A DNA stretch of 64,000 nt from positions 51,823 through 115,822 of the forward strand of contig CAKUOV010000002.1 of the NCBI GenBank assembly GCA_934670115.1, read 5' to 3'. Position numbers and translations under genes: made by a program. The DNA comes from an uncultured Eggerthellaceae bacterium. Its GTDB lineage: Bacteria; Actinomycetota; Coriobacteriia; Coriobacteriales; Eggerthellaceae. Within the stretch, counting starts at the first letter, position 1. The number at the start of each line of letters is the position of its first letter. Shown in pieces: positions 51,127 to 59,286 of the stretch. Under the pieces are notes generated by a model that did no database searches, was not told where the DNA came from, and worked only from the letters and a program-made list of their open reading frames with translations.

Positions 51127-52557
51127 ATGAATTGCATTTCTTTTTCTCCTAAAACCGTTGATCGAAGCGCTTACCAGGGAGAATACCTGCTTACCGCCCA
51201 GCAATCCGTCAATACGGACAGCTGGCAGACGGGTCTGAACAACAACGTTTTGGTTTTGGGGTGTTCCGGCGGCGGCAAAACGCGCCATCACTTGCTGCCT
51301 AACTTACTGCAGGCTCAGGGCTCCTATATTGTGCTGGATGGCAAAGGAACGCTGTTCAACCAGGTAGGTCCGTACTTGAAGCGTCGTGGATATCGAGTGG
51401 ACCGCCTGGATTTCACCACCATGGACGGTACGGTTGGTTATGACCCGCTTGATCACGTGCGCTGGAGTTACGGTATGCCCAACCAGCAGGATATTATCGC
51501 TATCGCTTCGGCTATTTGCCCTGTTCAAACATTTAACTCCGATCCTTTTTGGGAGCGCGCGGCGGCGAATTATCTGGCCAGCTACATTGCTTACGTGCTG
51601 GAAACCTGCGAACCGCCCCATTGCAATTTCTCGACGGTTATCAGCGTGTTCGAGGCAGCATGCGAAGGCCAAGTGGGCAAGATGTTCGATGATTTGGAGT
51701 GCGAACGACCCGATAGCTACGCTGTTTCCCTGTACCGCCGCGCTCGCTGCACGTGCGGCGCTGAACGCATGCATTCCAGCATCATGGGCATTTTGGCGGC
51801 TAACTTGCTGCCGTTCGGGTTTCCCAGCGTGCGCGGGTCGTTCTGCCGCGATGATCGCGTTGAATTCCCCCAATACGGCAAGAGGAAGCGTGCGCTGTTT
51901 GTGACCATGGACGACTTGGATCAAAGCCTTTCCCCTTTGACCAGCCTTTTCATTCAGCAGGCGTTCACTAATTTATGTGATTACGCGGACAGAAATTGCG
52001 CGGAAGGCCGCTTGCCTGTCCCGGTTCGTTTCATGCTGGATGACTTCGCCAACTTGAACTTGCCGAATTTCGACAATGTGCTTTCGGTCATCCGCAGCCG
52101 CGAAATCAGCTGCACGGTGGTTTGCCAGACGGTCAGCCAGCTTTCGGCGCGTTACGGCAGCGACGCCGCGAACGCCATTGTGGGTAATTGCGACACCCAG
52201 CTGGTCATGGCGTTTCAGGATGTGGAGACCGCTCAGTACTTTGGGGTGCGCGCGAATCGTACTGCCAGCGCTTTGCTGGAAACGCCCCAGGGCCAGTGGT
52301 GGGTTTTCCGGCGTGGCGAGAAAGGCCAGTTCCAGGCAGCAAATCAGCTGGAATTGTATCCTGCGTACGCGGAGTACGAAGAGGCACGTGCGGAGGGTTT
52401 CTTGTCAGAGCCGGGTTCAGGCGCGGGGTTGCGAAGCGTGGCGGACGAGGGTTCGTTGGAGGATGACGACTACTTTGATGAAGAAGAATGCCCCTGGGGT
52501 GAGGATGACTGGTGGTTTGACGAGGAGCCTTTAGACGATGAGAATTGCGCGGCGTAG
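51127..52557 (+). CDS. VirD4/TraG-like ATPase without membrane anchor
   Basis: 476 residues. Walker A GCSGGGKTRHH (~res 43-53), the VLDGKGTLFNQVGPYLKRRGYRVDRLDF block, Walker B VRFMLDDFANLNLPNFDNVLSVIRSREISCTVVCQTVSQL and GNCDTQLVMAFQDVETAQYFG are typical of conjugative coupling proteins. No N-terminal membrane helices exist and no relaxase, VirB4 or other secretion gene is in the window. The tail is strongly acidic (EDDDYFDEEECPWGEDDWWFDEEPLDDE). It follows the ClpP-like gene by 13 bp with AAAGGGG inside the gap, so the two are cotranscribed. Similar soluble TraG-like proteins are known from mobile elements; its role here is open. Confidence 0.85.
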   Translation: MNCISFSPKTVDRSAYQGEYLLTAQQSVNTDSWQTGLNNNVLVLGCSGGGKTRHHLLPNLLQAQGSYIVLDGKGTLFNQVGPYLKRRGYRVDRLDFTTMDGTVGYDPLDHVRWSYGMPNQQDIIAIASAICPVQTFNSDPFWERAAANYLASYIAYVLETCEPPHCNFSTVISVFEAACEGQVGKMFDDLECERPDSYAVSLYRRARCTCGAERMHSSIMGILAANLLPFGFPSVRGSFCRDDRVEFPQYGKRKRALFVTMDDLDQSLSPLTSLFIQQAFTNLCDYADRNCAEGRLPVPVRFMLDDFANLNLPNFDNVLSVIRSREISCTVVCQTVSQLSARYGSDAANAIVGNCDTQLVMAFQDVETAQYFGVRANRTASALLETPQGQWWVFRRGEKGQFQAANQLELYPAYAEYEEARAEGFLSEPGSGAGLRSVADEGSLEDDDYFDEEECPWGEDDWWFDEEPLDDENCAA

Positions 52558-52798
52558 CAGAGGTGCGCACGGCTCGTCGGACGACGCAATGGCGGGGCGC
52601 GTGCAGTGTAACGGGGCGGACGCATCGCGTGGGCGGTGCTGCGCCAGGACCCCCATTGCGCAAAATTTCCTGCTGGTATGCGCGGCGTAGCGGAGGCGCG
52701 CGGCTCGGCGGGCGCGTGGTGTGGCGGACGCGTGACGAGCCACGCGAAGGCGGCGCTGCGCTTGACGGCTCGTCCGTTTGCGTTTCGCTGTGAAATTG
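52558..52798. other. GC-rich intergenic stretch without a recognised gene
   Basis: Contains degenerate repeats of GCGGACGCRT and CGGCTCG words; no credible coding frame. Confidence 0.4.
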
Positions 52799-52844
52799 CA
52801 GCTCGGCTTTTCCGTTAATTGGGGGGTGCCGAGCTGTTCTTCTT
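52799..52844 (+). terminator. Terminator after the ClpP-VirD4 pair
   Basis: CAGCTCGGC (52799-52807) and GCCGAGCTG (52828-52836) form a perfect 9-bp stem followed by TTCTTCTT. A TATAAT at 52854-52859 then starts the next unit. Confidence 0.8.
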
Positions 52845-52919
52845 GGAACGGCTTATAATAGGCGAGCGTCACTCAATGCGAGTGCTGGCGCAGATACCAA
52901 AAAAACTCAAGGAATCATC

Positions 52920-54512
52920 ATGGCTTTTGACTTCTACGACTATCTCTATAACGGCTATACAGGCGAATACCAGCTGGTCAGCGCCTTGTATCGCAACGGC
53001 TTAGATGCGGTGCGTCCGCCAGCTGATATGGGCATTGATGTAGTGTCGCTGAATCTGAAAGAGCAGTTGAAGGACCCCGCTACGGCGCCTGAAACCTTCT
53101 TTTTCCAGGTTAAAACCGCTTTGACGGCGGTACGTTTCGACGAAAAAGGGCGCAGCACCGGCATTGCGGAGTTCAAGCTGAAAGAGTCCGAGGTCGAGCT
53201 TTTGTGCCAAGGCGTGGGTCGCGTGCTGATGTGCTACGTGTATACACGCGAAAACGATTCCCTAACGGATTCCTTTGAAACGCCGTTTTGCTGTTTTTGG
53301 ATCGACGGCGAACGCCTGCGTACTATTTTCGATGGCGGCGCTCTGTTTATAGCGAAAGGCGATACGAAGCTTACGCTTCGCTGCAAGTTAACGCTGCCTC
53401 CCTATAAGGACAGCCATTGGTACGCCATGGCGGTTGACTCCCAGGGCAATCAGGCGCCCGAGGGTTATCTGGGTACCATCGATTCCGACGATCGGGCAAC
53501 GAGCGCATCTGACGGCGCGGACCATTACAGCGTTCGGGGCTACTTGAAATACGCGCGCGAGCGGGCTGCGGTTATTGCAGGCGAATCGACTGCGAGTGCA
53601 CCGAAGGTTGGGGCGGCGGCTGGAGCTGCTGGAGCGACGGCTGCGGCATCGGCTGCGGGTGGGGCATCGGCTGCGGGTGCCGCGTCTTCGCCTGCACCTT
53701 CGCCTGCGTCTGCATCCGATGCCACATCTGCGGCTTCGGCCGAATGCACGCTGTTTTCCGATAACGCCGAAGCTGCGCGTGCCCATGTGCTGGAATCCAT
53801 GGCAAAGCGCGGTGTCACGCGTTTCGTGCATTTTACGGAAGTCGATAACCTAGAAAGCATCATGATGCGTGGTTTAATGCCATTGTCCCTGATGAATGGT
53901 GTGCCGAAAGAAGAATCCGCTCTGAAGCTCAATCGCTACGAAGGCACCGATGCCATTTGTCTTTCGGTGGAGTTTCCCAATTATCGAACGTTTTATCATC
54001 GTCGCTGCGTGGAGTCCGATAAAACGTGGTGCGTGCTGCTTTTGGATGCCCGGAAGGTTATCGAGCGTTACGAGCCGCAATTTTATTGGACGAATGCTGC
54101 GAGCAAGTCGTTTTTGGAGCCGCACTTCAACGCGGGAAACCGAAACGATCCTTGTTCTGCCCAGGCTTTCGACGGCATGTTTTATCAAACCGAGACGCCT
54201 AATCGTTTCTTGACGGTCACGTCGCGCACGAGGTTTATTCCCGATAAGTATCCGACGAATCCCCAGGCAGAGATTCAGATTTACGACAAGATTACTCCTG
54301 ATTGCATTAGTCTCGTTGTGTTCGAAGACCAAGAATCCGTGGCTCGTTATCAAGCTGCGTTTTCGTTTGGCGCGCCGGCGTGCACGGTTGACCAGTGCGA
54401 AGTGAACTATTTCGCGCCGCGCGCTGATTGGCAGGAATGGCGCGGCGAAGGCGTGTCGGACGCATCGTCGGAAGATACATCTGCGCCTAAAGGCGAAGAC
54501 GCGTGCTCGTAG
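52920..54512 (+). CDS. Fusion of a DUF4365/PD-(D/E)XK-like domain with a DarT-like DNA ADP-ribosyltransferase
   Basis: 530 residues. The N-terminal domain (~1-175) has YTGE16, GID40VVSL and FFFQ63VK65TA, the spacing of a PD-(D/E)XK nuclease-like fold as in DUF4365. An Ala/Gly/Ser/Pro linker (~225-268) follows. The C-terminal ~235 residues resemble DarT (DUF4433): FVH304FTEVDNLESIMMRGLMPLS, LKLNRYEGTDAICLSVEF, a FYWTNAASKSF segment, and PQAE451IQIYDKI supplying the probable catalytic Glu. DarT adds ADP-ribose to thymidine in DNA and is normally neutralised by the macrodomain protein DarG; no DarG is encoded beside it. ATG 52920; ribosome site AAGGA about 4 bases upstream. Assignment of both domains is by motif, not by search. 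Confidence 0.75.
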   Translation: MAFDFYDYLYNGYTGEYQLVSALYRNGLDAVRPPADMGIDVVSLNLKEQLKDPATAPETFFFQVKTALTAVRFDEKGRSTGIAEFKLKESEVELLCQGVGRVLMCYVYTRENDSLTDSFETPFCCFWIDGERLRTIFDGGALFIAKGDTKLTLRCKLTLPPYKDSHWYAMAVDSQGNQAPEGYLGTIDSDDRATSASDGADHYSVRGYLKYARERAAVIAGESTASAPKVGAAAGAAGATAAASAAGGASAAGAASSPAPSPASASDATSAASAECTLFSDNAEAARAHVLESMAKRGVTRFVHFTEVDNLESIMMRGLMPLSLMNGVPKEESALKLNRYEGTDAICLSVEFPNYRTFYHRRCVESDKTWCVLLLDARKVIERYEPQFYWTNAASKSFLEPHFNAGNRNDPCSAQAFDGMFYQTETPNRFLTVTSRTRFIPDKYPTNPQAEIQIYDKITPDCISLVVFEDQESVARYQAAFSFGAPACTVDQCEVNYFAPRADWQEWRGEGVSDASSEDTSAPKGEDACS

Positions 54513-54792
54513 CGTCTGCGCGGTGCGGCATACGTGCTGCGCGTGTTTCTTCCTTGCGTTACGCGGCTTGGCGGGAGCGTTATAGAGCCCGCGCGTCGCA
54601 CACAAATAGACATGGTGTGTACGCAATCAAATTTTTCCCGCTATGAAGTGCGAAAGCAGTACAATATATAGTTACGTATATTGGTTTATTGTGCGCGGTT
54701 GCGGCGTAAGAATGCGGCAAGCGAATCGTTTCGTTCGAAGTTGCTCTTAGCGTTGCGTGCGGCTGCGTTGTTTCGAAGACAAAGGACAAAAC
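54513..54792. other. Intergenic region upstream of pheT
   Basis: AT-rich near 54650-54700 with TACAATATATAG and GTATATT words that could hold the pheT promoter. I see no T-box motif here. Confidence 0.4.
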
Positions 54793-57270
54793 ATGAAGGT
54801 ATCGTTGAAGTGGCTTTCCGATTACGTGGACGTTCCTGCGGACACTAAGGCGTTTTGCGACCGCTTGGATTTAACGGGCACGGGCGTAGAAGGTGTGGAA
54901 AAGCTCGGTGCCGCTTTTGATCACGTGGTGGTTGGCCATGTTCTGACCTGCGAAAATCATCCCGATAGCGATCACATGCACGTGGTAACGGTGGATGTCG
55001 CGCAAGACGAGCCGCTGCAAATTGTGTGCGGCGCGCCTAATATTGCCGCCGGTATTAAAGTCCCCGTTGCGTGCGTAGGCGCCCATTTGCCGGGTGACGT
55101 GAAAATCAAGAAAGGCAAGTTGCGCGGCGTAGCGTCGAACGGCATGTGCTGCTCGCAGCGTGAGCTGGGCTTTGGCTCCGACCATGCGGGCATTTGGGTT
55201 CTTCCCGAAGATGCGCCCGTAGGTATGCCCATTGCCGATTATCTGAAACAGTCCGATACGGTGCTTGACCTGGAGATTACGCCGAATCGCCCCGACTGTC
55301 TTTCCGTGGTGGGTTTTGCGCGCGAAGTGGGCGCAATGTATCGCACGGGTCATACGAATCCAGTTCATGAAATGGCCGATAAGCTGCAGCTCGATGACTC
55401 CGGCGAAGCGCTTGAGGACCTGGTGAGCATCACGATTGAGGATGAGAAGCGTTGCCCGCGTTACGCGGCGCGCGTTATTCGCGGCGTGAAGGTGGGCCCC
55501 AGCCCCGACTGGATGGTTGAGCGTCTTGCTGCCATTGGCCAGCGCTCCATCAACAACGTGGTGGACGTGACGAACTACATCCTGTTCCTGTTTGGCCAGC
55601 CGCTTCACACGTTTGACCTGGCAAAACTGCAAAATGAGCAGGGTCATGCCGCTGTGGTGATTCGCGCCGCGAAAGAAGGCGAGCATCTGACAACGCTCGA
55701 CGGCACCGACCGCGAGCTTACAACCGATATGACGGTTATCTCCACGCCCGAGCACGGCGCTGTTGCGCTGGCGGGCGTTATGGGCGGCCTTGATTCCGAA
55801 GTGACCGAGGAAACCACCGACATCTTGCTGGAAACCGCAACGTTTGAGGCGGGTCGCACGAGCCGCACGAGCCGCAACTTGGGTCTGATCAGCGAAAGCT
55901 CCATGCGTTATGAGCGTGGCGTTGACGACCACGATATTGACATTCGCTCTGCTGCTGCGGCGGCCCTCATCGTGGAAGTTGCGGGCGGACACGTGGTGCA
56001 CGCGCGCTCCAACGATCAGGGCATCATCGACGAGTGGCCGTGCGTAAGCGAGCCGTTCCACAACATCTTCCGCGTCAAGCGTTTCCAGGGCATGATGGGC
56101 ACTGAAATTTCGCGTGAATTCGCGTGGCAGACGCTGGAGCTTTTGGGCTGCACCGTTTCTGCGACCGATGACGAAAACGTTTTGGACGTGGTGTCGCCCA
56201 GCTTCCGCCCCGACCTTGAGCGCGAGATTGACCTGTACGAAGAAGTGCTGCGTTTGTACGGCATGGACTTGATTCCGTCCACGCTGCCGGGTGGTCGTGG
56301 CCGCTTTGCCGTTAAAACCGCAGACCAGAAGCGTACCGCATTGATAAACGATGCCTTGCGCGCCAGCGGCATGAACGAGACCATGACGTATTCGTTCGCC
56401 GACCCGAAAGATCTTGAGAAGCTGCGCATGGACGCAGAGAAGCTGGGTCTGGGTCAGCCGGTTGAGCTTATCAATCCCATGAGCGTGGACCAAAGCGTTA
56501 TGCGCCAGAGCATTATCCCCGGGCTTTTGCGCTCGGTTTCCTACAATCAGAACCGCGGCGTGAAGAACGTGCAGCTCTACGAAATGGGCGTGGTGTTCGC
56601 GGCTGCGGAAGGTCGCAAGAAGCCGAAGGAGCGCACGAAGGTTGCAGGCGTTCTTGCAGGTGCGTTTGGCGACAAGCAGTGGAACAACGAGCCGGCACCG
56701 TTTGACTTCTTCGATGGCAAGGGCGTTGTGGAAAACATCTGCCGTGAGCTGGCTGTTGCTAAGCTGCGTTTCAAGGCGCTTTCCGCTGATGAAGCACCGC
56801 ATTTGCAGCCGGGCCGTGCGGCGGAAGTTGTGGCGGGTGGCACCGTGCTGGGCTGGCTGGGTGAGATTCATCCGCTGGCCGTTCAGGCGTTCGATGCCGA
56901 AGCTCCCGTGGTTGCGTTCGAGCTTGACTTGGACGCGCTGCTGAAGTCTGCCCGTCCTGCGCGCGATTACGTGGATGTTCCGGCGTTCCCGGCCGTTGCT
57001 ATGGATGTGGCGTTTGTGGTGGACGAAGATGTGACGTGCGAGCGTTTGATGCAGTGCATGACATCGGCAGCGGGCAAGATGCTGGAAAGCGCAACGCTTT
57101 TCGACGTGTATCGCGACGAGCAGCGCGTGGGCAAGGGCAAGAAGTCCATGGCGTTCAAGCTGATGTATCGCGTGCCCGACCGCACGCTGACCAGCGAAGA
57201 GGTTGAAAAGACGCACGCGAAGATGCTGAAGAAGGTTGCGGGCGCCACAGGCGCGGAGATTCGCGGATAA
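54793..57270 (+). CDS. pheT: Phenylalanyl-tRNA synthetase beta subunit
   Basis: 825 residues, normal length. The N terminus MKVSLKWLSDYVDVPAD leads into the EMAP-like tRNA-binding domain (VVGHVLTCENHPDSDHMHVVTVD), then B3/B4 editing modules (EITPNRPDCLSVVGFAREVGAMYR), the B5 domain and the catalytic-like core, ending in the ferredoxin-fold anticodon-binding domain (YVDVPAFPAVAMDVAFVVDEDV). AAAGGA lies 7 bases before ATG 54793; the frame from 54757 is not used. Its partner pheS is 32 kb away at 21607, so subunit balance must be set by two promoters. Confidence 0.96.
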   Translation: MKVSLKWLSDYVDVPADTKAFCDRLDLTGTGVEGVEKLGAAFDHVVVGHVLTCENHPDSDHMHVVTVDVAQDEPLQIVCGAPNIAAGIKVPVACVGAHLPGDVKIKKGKLRGVASNGMCCSQRELGFGSDHAGIWVLPEDAPVGMPIADYLKQSDTVLDLEITPNRPDCLSVVGFAREVGAMYRTGHTNPVHEMADKLQLDDSGEALEDLVSITIEDEKRCPRYAARVIRGVKVGPSPDWMVERLAAIGQRSINNVVDVTNYILFLFGQPLHTFDLAKLQNEQGHAAVVIRAAKEGEHLTTLDGTDRELTTDMTVISTPEHGAVALAGVMGGLDSEVTEETTDILLETATFEAGRTSRTSRNLGLISESSMRYERGVDDHDIDIRSAAAAALIVEVAGGHVVHARSNDQGIIDEWPCVSEPFHNIFRVKRFQGMMGTEISREFAWQTLELLGCTVSATDDENVLDVVSPSFRPDLEREIDLYEEVLRLYGMDLIPSTLPGGRGRFAVKTADQKRTALINDALRASGMNETMTYSFADPKDLEKLRMDAEKLGLGQPVELINPMSVDQSVMRQSIIPGLLRSVSYNQNRGVKNVQLYEMGVVFAAAEGRKKPKERTKVAGVLAGAFGDKQWNNEPAPFDFFDGKGVVENICRELAVAKLRFKALSADEAPHLQPGRAAEVVAGGTVLGWLGEIHPLAVQAFDAEAPVVAFELDLDALLKSARPARDYVDVPAFPAVAMDVAFVVDEDVTCERLMQCMTSAAGKMLESATLFDVYRDEQRVGKGKKSMAFKLMYRVPDRTLTSEEVEKTHAKMLKKVAGATGAEIRG

Positions 57271-57312
57271 CGTCTTCCTTTGTTTCAAACGCGAAAAAAT
57301 GAAAAAATCTTC

Positions 57313-57340
57313 TTGCGTTTTTAATTCATAGTGATACAGT
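57313..57340 (+). promoter_or_regulatory. Probable promoter of the T-box leader
   Basis: TTGCGT (57313-57318), 16-bp spacer, TACAGT (57335-57340), about 30 bp before the T-box stem I. Confidence 0.5.
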
Positions 57341-57370
57341 ATGCGCATTGCAAATTGAATATACCTTCAA

Positions 57371-57689
57371 ACCGTTGAGGCGAAGATCAAACCATTCGGG
57401 CACTCACAGAGAGCGGGCGATGCTGAGAATCCCGTAGTATGCTAAATGGCAAATGGATCGCCGAGGGAAAAGGGAAAGGCCAAAAGTTGTCTCGCGTGTG
57501 TATGCGTGCGAGCCGCGTAAAGCCGAGTATCTGGACCGTGAGCCTGCGTTAAAGGCAGATTGCGTGATGGCGCAGTCGGAAGGGGATCTGGGTAATACCA
57601 GGTCAATAAAAGGTGGCACCGCAGGTTACAAGGCCTGTCCTTTTAAGCATTCGTCCGTTGGGCGCGTGTTTTCAAGGACAGGCTTTTTT
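57371..57689 (+). promoter_or_regulatory. T-box leader, tryptophan-specific by its specifier codon
   Basis: The base of stem I pairs GGCGA (57379-57383) with TCGCC (57458-57462). The distal part reads AGAGAGCGGGCGATGCTGAGA as in classical T-boxes. In the specifier loop CTAAATGGCAAATGG presents TGG (57447-57449; a second TGG at 57454-57456), the Trp codon. The T-box sequence GGTGGCACCGC is at 57612-57622, followed by the terminator GCCTGTCCTT / AAGGACAGGC (57633-57642 with 57674-57683) and six T. Uncharged tRNA-Trp should stabilise the antiterminator and switch on the transporter operon. Confidence 0.9.
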
Positions 57690-57822
57690 GTTTTGCCGAA
57701 AGTTCGCTTGCCGCAGAAAAGCGGCGGCGGGCAAGGCGAAGCAAAGCAAACCTTGACGTAACGGGAAGGCAATTCAAGCGCAAGAATCTGTTCATCTGCT
57801 GAAACGAAAAGGAGAAAAGAAA

Positions 57823-58392
57823 ATGGCAGAGAAGCGTATGGTTGCGATGGAAGAAAAGAAGGGCTTTTCCGTACAGGATCTCATTTTGATTGCGGTGCTG
57901 ATTGCGGCGGGCGCGGTGCTGAAGCTCACGGTTTCGAGCTTTTTGACGTTTGCTGGCATGAAGCCGAATTTCATGATTGCCATGTATTGTTTGGCCATCA
58001 TCCTTACGAAGCCGAAGCCGTATCAGGCGGTTGTCATTGGTTTGCTGGTGGGTTTGGTAAGCCAGATTCCCCTGCTGAATGCAACGCCGATGGTGAATTT
58101 CGCGTCCGAGGCGCTGGGTGCGCTGGTCTGTGGGCTTCTGGTTATGGGCGCTGCGAAAATCGCCCCTGAAAGCAAGACGTGCCAGAATGTAGTGCTTCCG
58201 GTGATTATCACGTTTGTATCCACCATGTTTTCCGGCTATTGCTTCGCGCTGATCGTGGGCGTGGGCATCAATCATGTTGCAGTGGCTGCCGTGTTGGCCA
58301 TGTACGCACCGATGGTGTTCGGTACGGCGGCTATGAATGCGGTTGCGGCAGCAATTCTGACCCCCGTTTTGAAGGCGGTTTTGAAGAAATAG
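57823..58392 (+). CDS. ECF transporter substrate-binding (S) subunit, TrpP-like tryptophan transporter
   Basis: 189 residues with about six membrane helices. The segment FLTFAGMKPNFMIAMYCLAIILTKPKPYQAVVIGLLVGLVSQIP and ASEALGALVCGLLV resemble TrpP-type tryptophan transporters of Gram-positive bacteria. Tryptophan specificity is independently suggested by the TGG specifier of the T-box leader. Genes for two ATPases and a T subunit follow, giving a complete dedicated ECF module. AAAGGAG lies ~8 bases before ATG 57823. Confidence 0.85.
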   Translation: MAEKRMVAMEEKKGFSVQDLILIAVLIAAGAVLKLTVSSFLTFAGMKPNFMIAMYCLAIILTKPKPYQAVVIGLLVGLVSQIPLLNATPMVNFASEALGALVCGLLVMGAAKIAPESKTCQNVVLPVIITFVSTMFSGYCFALIVGVGINHVAVAAVLAMYAPMVFGTAAMNAVAAAILTPVLKAVLKK

Positions 58393-58446
58393 AGCGTGCC
58401 GACTTGCTTGTGCGAGCGGTTTGAGAGCGACAGGGGCGAAGGACTT

Positions 58447-59286
58447 ATGATCAAGATACAAGATTTGACGTTTTGCTATCGGGAGAGCGCGCAGCCGGTG
58501 CTGCGAGATATTAGCCTGAGCATTCCCGATGGTCAGTTCGTGGGAATTACCGGTGCGGCCGGTTGTGGGAAAAGCTCGCTGACGTACGTGCTGAACGGCA
58601 TTGTGCCGCATTGCTACCCCGGCGATTTCTATGGAAGCGTGCACGTGGACGGTTTGGATACGTGCGAAAGTTCGTTGACCGACCTATCGCGCCTGGTGGG
58701 AAGCGTGTGTCAGGATATCGAAAGCCAAATGGTGTCAAGCATGGTGGAAGATGAAATCCTGTACGGCTTGGAGAACTTCGCGGTACCGCGCGCGCAAATC
58801 GAAGGGCGCATTGCGCAGGCGCTTGACGATATGGGCATTTCAGATTTGCGGCATCGTGCCATTGCGGGGCTGTCGGGCGGACAGAAGCAGAAAGTGGCCA
58901 TTGCGTCTATTCTGGCGCTGAACCCACGTGTGCTGGTGCTTGACGAGCCGACTGCAGAGCTTGATCCCGCAAGCAGTTATAACGTGTTTTCCCTGCTCAA
59001 GCGTTATTCACAAGAGCATGGCACGACGGTTATTGTGGTCGAGCAGAAAATTGCGCTGCTCTCCGAATTTGCCGATAGGCTTTTGATTGTTGAAGACGGC
59101 GGCATTCGGTTCGATGGCACTCCCGCTCAAGTTCTTGAGCATGCTGACGAGCTGCTTGAGATGGGTGTGAACTGCCCGCGCTCCACCAGCCTTTCGGTTG
59201 CATTGCGTTGCCATGGGCTGTACGCAGGTGCGGTGTGCGAAAACGTTTCCCAGGCAACGGCCATGGTGAAGGAGGTGCTGGCATGA
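58447..59286 (+). CDS. ECF transporter ATPase subunit A1
   Basis: 279 residues. Walker A GAAGCGKSS, Q-loop SVCQDIESQMVSS, signature LSGGQKQKVAIAS, Walker B VLVLDEPTAELD and the switch His region VIVVEQK (Glu-Gln in place of the usual His, as in some EcfA proteins). It energises uptake through the S and T subunits. ATG 58447 follows AAGGA; the frame from 58396 is not used. Its stop overlaps the next start by 4 bases. Confidence 0.92.
   Translation: MIKIQDLTFCYRESAQPVLRDISLSIPDGQFVGITGAAGCGKSSLTYVLNGIVPHCYPGDFYGSVHVDGLDTCESSLTDLSRLVGSVCQDIESQMVSSMVEDEILYGLENFAVPRAQIEGRIAQALDDMGISDLRHRAIAGLSGGQKQKVAIASILALNPRVLVLDEPTAELDPASSYNVFSLLKRYSQEHGTTVIVVEQKIALLSEFADRLLIVEDGGIRFDGTPAQVLEHADELLEMGVNCPRSTSLSVALRCHGLYAGAVCENVSQATAMVKEVLA

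Noticed and set aside
50517..54512. Integrated conjugative element
   Set aside because: Apart from the VirD4-like ATPase there is no integrase, relaxase, VirB4 or attachment-site duplication in the window.
54513..54792. darG antitoxin gene after the DarT fusion
   Set aside because: The gap codes for no macrodomain and the next gene is pheT.
54871..57348. 825-codon open frame antisense to pheT
   Set aside because: Fully overlaps a clear PheT and has no motif or ribosome site; shadow frame.
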